Assembly (NCBI GenBank): GCA_016930955.1
Contig: JAFGFR010000220.1
Location: 1-8,417 of the forward strand
Source: Victivallales bacterium
GTDB lineage: Bacteria; Verrucomicrobiota; Lentisphaeria; Victivallales; JAADHT01
Direction: 5' to 3'
Length of the DNA: 8,417 nucleotides
In this document: positions 5,850-8,417 of the stretch, piece by piece
Layout: each line of letters begins with the position of its first letter
Position numbering within the stretch: the stretch's first letter is position 1
Notes under the pieces: generated by a model
The model's input: only the letters and a program-made list of their open reading frames with translations
Database searches by the model: none
What the model was told of the DNA's origin: nothing
Made by a program: the position numbers and the translations under genes

Positions 5850-6695
5850 ATGAAGAGAATTGCGGTCACAGGAGGAGGGGGGATGCTGGGAAGGGACATT
5901 GTCTCGCTTGCCGTCGGGCGGGGTCTCGAGGCAAGAGTTTACGACCTGCCTGAGCACGACATCACTGACGAGAGAATCCTTCACTCGATGGTCGCCGACA
6001 ACGATGCGGTGGTCAATTGCGCCGCATATACCCAAGTCGACGCGGCTGAGCTTGACGCTGAAAGGTGCTTTGCGATCAACCGTGACACCCCGGGGAGGCT
6101 AGGCGAACTGGCGAGATATGCCGGCAAGTATGTGCTGCATGTGAGCACAGATTTTGTCTTTGGGGACAAAGGCGACAGCCCACTCGACGAGCAGTTTCCG
6201 CCATGCCCCCTGAGCGTGTACGGCAGATCCAAGCTTGAGGGCGAGCAGTTTCTAGCGGCAAGCGAATGCAGGCACTCGACATTCCGAACTCAGTGGACAT
6301 ACGCCACCCACGGGGAGAATTTTGTCAACAAGATAATCCGGCTTGCCTCCGAGAATGACACAATCAAGGTTGTTGACGACCAGTTCGGCGCGCCTACCCC
6401 CACCTCTCTTGCCGCACGTGCGATAATGTTCCTGCTTTCCTCAGAGCAGGAGGGGCTTTTCCACTTCGCCGCTGCGGGATTCGCAAGCAGATTCGAGGTC
6501 GCCGAGACCATAATCAGGACCCTAGGGCTGGGAACCACCCTTCTGCCATGTTCGAGCGGTGAATTTGGTGCGCCGGCGACCAGACCCCTCAACACCAGAC
6601 TCGACTGCTCCAAGATTGAAAGGCTGCTTGATTTCAAGCGCCCGCTCTGGAAAGAATGTCTGAGTGCCTTTCTGGGAGGGGGCGGTGGACGATAG
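5850..6695 (+). CDS. rmlD: dTDP-4-dehydrorhamnose reductase-like NAD(P)H sugar reductase (RmlD family)
   Basis: Last step of dTDP-L-rhamnose synthesis: reduction of the 4-keto group with NAD(P)H. It is an extended short-chain dehydrogenase of 281 residues, a normal RmlD length. Seen: glycine-rich VTGGGGMLGRD (6-16), NCAAYTQVDAAE (56-67), the catalytic triad region with T100 in STDFVFGD and Y124/K128 in YGRSK. The RmlD-specific DQFGAPT (177-183) and RPLNTRLDCSK (245-255) follow. The ATG at 5850 is chosen with AGGGA 10 bases upstream. A GTG at 5826 overlapping the rmlA stop would add eight residues. Most members read STDYVF; here it is STDFVFGD, a mild change. RmlB and RmlC are not nearby, so the product may be rhamnose only if those genes lie elsewhere. 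The gene ends in a run of glycine codons followed by a long repeat-bearing gap. Confidence 0.9.
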   Translation: MKRIAVTGGGGMLGRDIVSLAVGRGLEARVYDLPEHDITDERILHSMVADNDAVVNCAAYTQVDAAELDAERCFAINRDTPGRLGELARYAGKYVLHVSTDFVFGDKGDSPLDEQFPPCPLSVYGRSKLEGEQFLAASECRHSTFRTQWTYATHGENFVNKIIRLASENDTIKVVDDQFGAPTPTSLAARAIMFLLSSEQEGLFHFAAAGFASRFEVAETIIRTLGLGTTLLPCSSGEFGAPATRPLNTRLDCSKIERLLDFKRPLWKECLSAFLGGGGGR

Positions 6696-6753
6696 CAGCG
6701 ACGATATACCTGGAATAGTGCGCCCCATAGGAAAATGAAGGTAACACCGAATG

Positions 6754-6778
6754 CAGGTTTCAGGTTTCAGGTTTCAGG
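6754..6778. repeat. 7-bp tandem array, CAGGTTT x 3.6
   Basis: Three complete CAGGTTT copies at 6754, 6761 and 6768, followed by CAGG. Units two and three keep only one complete copy plus CAGG. Confidence 0.95.
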
Positions 6779-6793
6779 AAAACCAGCAACTAT

Positions 6794-6840
6794 GAACCGT
6801 GAACCGTGAACCGTGAACCGTGAACCGTGAACTGTGAACC
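6794..6840. repeat. 7-bp tandem array, GAACCGT x 5 plus variant
   Basis: Five GAACCGT copies (starts 6794, 6801, 6808, 6815, 6822), one GAACTGT at 6829 and a terminal GAACC. The GAACTGT variant is always last in all three units, so it marks the array boundary. Confidence 0.95.
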
Positions 6841-6960
6841 TTGTTCAGGTTTCAGGAAAACCAGCAACTATGAACCGTGAACCGTGAACTGTGAACCTTG
6901 TTCAGGTTTCAGGAAAACCAGCAACTATGAACCGTGAACCGTGAACTGTGAACCTTAGGG

Positions 6961-6977
6961 TTGCCGGTATTCGGCAA
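6961..6977. repeat. small perfect hairpin
   Basis: TTGCCG (6961-6966), loop GTATT, CGGCAA (6972-6977). No T-run follows on either strand, so it is not a typical terminator. It lies just after the third composite unit and may belong to the same repeat mosaic. Confidence 0.5.
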
Positions 6978-7002
6978 TCGCCAACTCCAGGGCTTCCCCT
7001 TT

Positions 7003-7029
7003 ATGTGTCTTTTGTGTCTTATGTGGCCA
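7003..7029. repeat. 9-bp word repeat, ATGTGTCTT type
   Basis: ATGTGTCTT, TTGTGTCTT and ATGTGGCCA follow each other without gaps at 7003, 7012 and 7021. Two copies match at eight of nine bases; the third is more divergent. Confidence 0.6.
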
Positions 7030-7060
7030 ACTGCTTTTGAATTATGTATTTGTTTCTGGG

Positions 7061-7133
7061 TTCGATATTCGGATTTGTCTAGGGTTTCGAGTTTAGGATT
7101 TCCGTCTTCCGTCGTCTGTCGTCCGCCTTCCGG
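7061..7133. repeat. degenerate array phased at 7 bp
   Basis: Cut at 7-base steps from 7061, the stretch gives ten words that grade from TTCGATA and TTCGGAT through GGGTTTC and GGATTTC to CGTCTTC, CGTCGTC, TGTCGTC and CGCCTTC (the last at 7124-7130). The part from 7103 is the clearest, with CGTCGTC as consensus. The left half is degenerate, and its register is partly my choice of frame. Confidence 0.65.
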
Positions 7134-7204
7134 CATGGTGCCACTTCAAATTCCCAGAGGTAAGGATATCTGTATTTAGGATAAAGGGTCGCGGGAGCGA
7201 TTTT

Positions 7205-8077
7205 TCATCTTGCGCCGAAACTCCACCTGTAGTGTTTTGGCGAGAGGCCCATGAGCTGCTTGAATCGTCTGGAAAAGTGGTAGCAGTCACGGTATTTGAG
7301 TATTTGCGCGATGTCGGCGATCTTCATTTTGGAAGACACGAGCAGATCGGCGGCCCTGTTGAGTTTCAGTCGGTCGGCATAGAGCTTCGGCAGCATTCCG
7401 GTATGTTTTTCGAAGATTCTGCGGAACTGTTCGATGCTGAGGTTGCAGTACTCTGCCATCTCTGCGACAGACCACCACTTTCCGGACTGCTCCTTCAGCA
7501 ATTTCAGCAGGGACTCGATCCTGGACACCTCCGATGACGCACCGGCCTTGAGTCTCCTGTTGTCTAGATAAATGTCGGTAAGGATTTTCTGGAGCATAAT
7601 ATTGGCCTCGATTTGGGAGTCTGCCGTGGGGTCGGCTGCGAGCTTCTGGACATGCAGGAGCAGCCTGACCTTTCCGAATTCGAACACGCCGTCGCTGATT
7701 ATTCCTGTCCGGCGCATCATTTCGGCAATGGGACCCAAGAAGCAGATGTTGTCCTCCTCGTAGTGTTGACCTCCCGTGCCTCCGTAGCGATTGACGACCC
7801 CGGGGGATATGATCACACACTGTCCTGGAATTATCTCGGTCTCACGGCCAGGGTAAAGCCAGAGGTGCCCTTTGCCGCCGTGCATATGGGATATCGAGAA
7901 GTATTCGAAATACCTTTCCTTAGTGCTGAGGAACCCGTCGACTGCCGCTTTGCCGCCTCCCCCGGACAATATCCAGAGTCCATAGTTTTTATGTATAGGT
8001 TGTATGCCCTGTGGAAGCCGGTGAACATCCGTTGAACACCATAGCTTTTTGTCATTACTTATGCCGTTTTTATCCAT
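7205..8077 (-). CDS. AraC-family transcriptional regulator (second, minus strand)
   Basis: Probable regulator of the divergent dehydrogenase gene and what follows it. With the ATG at 8077 it has 290 residues, normal for the family. Residues about 25-110 look like a cupin sensor domain (LWLYPGRETEIIPGQCVIISPG). After a helical linker rich in leucine come two helix-turn-helix units at about 202-224 (SVAEMAEYCNLSIEQFRRIF) and 250-273. The protein ends with the signature FSRRFKQLMGLSPKHYR. GAGGAA lies 10 bases before the ATG at 8077. A TTG at 8098 would add seven residues but has less support. In the second unit a lysine (ILKYRD) stands where most relatives have glycine, which could affect the turn. 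It is clearly diverged from the first regulator and is not a recent copy. The ligand is unknown. Confidence 0.93.
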   Translation of the reverse strand: MDKNGISNDKKLWCSTDVHRLPQGIQPIHKNYGLWILSGGGGKAAVDGFLSTKERYFEYFSISHMHGGKGHLWLYPGRETEIIPGQCVIISPGVVNRYGGTGGQHYEEDNICFLGPIAEMMRRTGIISDGVFEFGKVRLLLHVQKLAADPTADSQIEANIMLQKILTDIYLDNRRLKAGASSEVSRIESLLKLLKEQSGKWWSVAEMAEYCNLSIEQFRRIFEKHTGMLPKLYADRLKLNRAADLLVSSKMKIADIAQILKYRDCYHFSRRFKQLMGLSPKHYRWSFGAR

Positions 8078-8148
8078 TTTATTTTGATTCCTCGGCAATA
8101 TTTTACTTGTTATTAGTTTTTTTTCAACAAAAAATGAAAGGGAATGTT
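8078..8148. promoter_or_regulatory. divergent promoter gap, AraC-type gene and dehydrogenase
   Basis: A 71-bp, strongly AT-rich gap with an A/T tract at 8117-8134. On the minus strand TTGAAA (8127-8122) and TAAAAT (8105-8100) are spaced by 16 bases and resemble -35 and -10 boxes. The predicted start would then fall right at the ribosome site of the regulator gene, giving a very short leader. I see no equally good pair for the plus-strand gene. Confidence 0.35.
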
Positions 8149-8417
8149 ATGAGAGAGGGAAAAATCAAGAGTGTAGGTATAGCGGTATTGGGGGCCGGGG
8201 GGCGTGGCCGGGGAGTTGTCAAGAATTTGTTGCGGGACTCGCAGGGGGATGTCGAGGTGGTTTCGGTGTATGACCCTGACAAGTCCGAGGCCGTGAAGTC
8301 CTTGAAATGCTGGGGGTTCGAGAATGCACATGTGTGCGACAGCCACGAGGACGCGGTCGACAAGCCTGGCGTGGATTGGGCTATGGTGTTCTCTCCGAAT
8401 GTTTATCACAAGGAGCA
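8149..8417 (+). CDS. Gfo/Idh/MocA-family NAD(P)-dependent oxidoreductase, 5' part only
   Basis: The frame is open from the ATG at 8149 to the window edge, 89 complete codons. It begins with the Rossmann nucleotide-binding strand and loop VGIAVLGAGGRGRGVV, then VEVVSVYDPD with an acidic residue at the second strand end, then a region ending VDWAMVFSPNVYHKE, where a family member would show its sugar-site motif. This N-terminal order is typical of Gfo/Idh/MocA dehydrogenases, which oxidise or reduce sugars, inositols or their derivatives. AAAGGGA lies just upstream (GGG 6 bases before the ATG). An in-frame ATG at 8134 would add five residues but lacks such a site. It diverges from an AraC-type regulator, probably its controller. 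The substrate cannot be told, because the C-terminal domain is outside the window. Confidence 0.85.
   Translation, partial: MREGKIKSVGIAVLGAGGRGRGVVKNLLRDSQGDVEVVSVYDPDKSEAVKSLKCWGFENAHVCDSHEDAVDKPGVDWAMVFSPNVYHKE

Larger units (their letters stand above)
6754..6957. repeat. three-copy composite repeat of CAGGTTT and GAACCGT words
   Basis: Three units share the order CAGGTTT words, a constant spacer AAAACCAGCAACTAT, GAACCGT words, then GAACTGT and GAACC. Units two (6844-6900) and three (6901-6957) are 57 bp each and differ only in the last base. Unit one (6754-6843) has two more CAGGTTT and three more GAACCGT words. The copies thus differ by whole 7-base steps, as expected from replication slippage. 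In every unit GGTTT-CAGGA-AAACC forms a perfect 5-bp hairpin. In units two and three an outer GTTCA/TGAAC pair can extend it with an 8-base bulge. Confidence 0.95.
6696..7204. other. gene-free interval built largely of short word repeats
   Basis: About 510 bp separate rmlD from the convergent regulator gene. Bases 6696-6753 and 7134-7204 show no repeat or gene signal. The middle is a patchwork of short tandem words described in separate entries. Open frames here (for example 6909-7136 minus, 6961-7179 plus) only translate the repeats and have no start context, so none is called. No strong terminator for the rml genes is visible. A tiny TCGC-GGGA-GCGA hairpin followed by five T (7189-7205) is too short to rely on. 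Confidence 0.8.

Noticed and set aside
6754..6957. Could the triple unit be a CRISPR array?
   Set aside because: The units are contiguous with no variable spacers, differ by 7-bp steps, and no cas gene is nearby.
6909..7179. Open frames on both strands across the repeat mosaic
   Set aside because: They only translate the repeat words (for example FTVHS-type and TTEDG-type strings) and have no start context.
7189..7205. TCGC-GGGA-GCGA hairpin followed by five T on the plus strand
   Set aside because: A 4-bp stem is too short, it overlaps the regulator's stop codon, and the nearest upstream plus-strand gene ends 500 bases earlier.

Overview
The window is a bacterial chromosomal segment of moderately high GC. 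It has short gaps between genes, overlapping reading frames and AT-rich divergent promoter gaps. It contains six complete genes whose families are recognisable, a further complete regulator gene, one gene cut by the right edge, and what is probably the last 20 codons of a gene cut by the left edge. I see no rRNA, tRNA, CRISPR array, insertion sequence or phage gene. Taxonomy cannot be fixed from the sequence. Carbohydrate genes each paired with an AraC-type regulator, a Gfo/Idh-type dehydrogenase, and intergenic mosaics of 7-base word repeats would fit a carbohydrate-degrading environmental or gut bacterium such as one of the PVC group (Lentisphaerota/Verrucomicrobiota). That is a guess, not a determination.

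Left part (1-4418). A family-42 beta-galactosidase on the minus strand (163-2226) faces away from an AraC-family regulator (2410-3222) across a 183-bp AT-rich gap with a perfect palindrome and a second inverted repeat. The simplest reading is that the regulator controls the glycosidase. The regulator gene overlaps by 23 bases a CorA-type magnesium/divalent-cation channel gene (3200-4351), so the two are probably translationally coupled. The overlap contains a strong Shine-Dalgarno sequence for corA. A terminator-like structure follows corA.

Middle part (4419-6695). A compact same-strand group carries folE (GTP cyclohydrolase I), a short-form glucose-1-phosphate thymidylyltransferase (rmlA type) and an RmlD-type dTDP-4-dehydrorhamnose reductase. 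Gaps of 39 and 20 bases suggest one operon. The two middle enzymes of dTDP-rhamnose synthesis (RmlB and RmlC) are not in the window, so the pathway is incomplete locally. Why folE heads this group is not explained by textbook pathways.

Right part (6696-8417). A gene-free stretch of about 510 bp holds an unusual mosaic: three copies of a 57-bp-type unit made of CAGGTTT and GAACCGT words, a small perfect hairpin, a 9-bp repeat, and a second, more degenerate run phased at 7 bp. This is the most unusual feature of the window. It is followed by a minus-strand AraC-family regulator (7205-8077), which diverges from the start of a Gfo/Idh/MocA-type NAD(P)-dependent dehydrogenase (8149 to the window edge).
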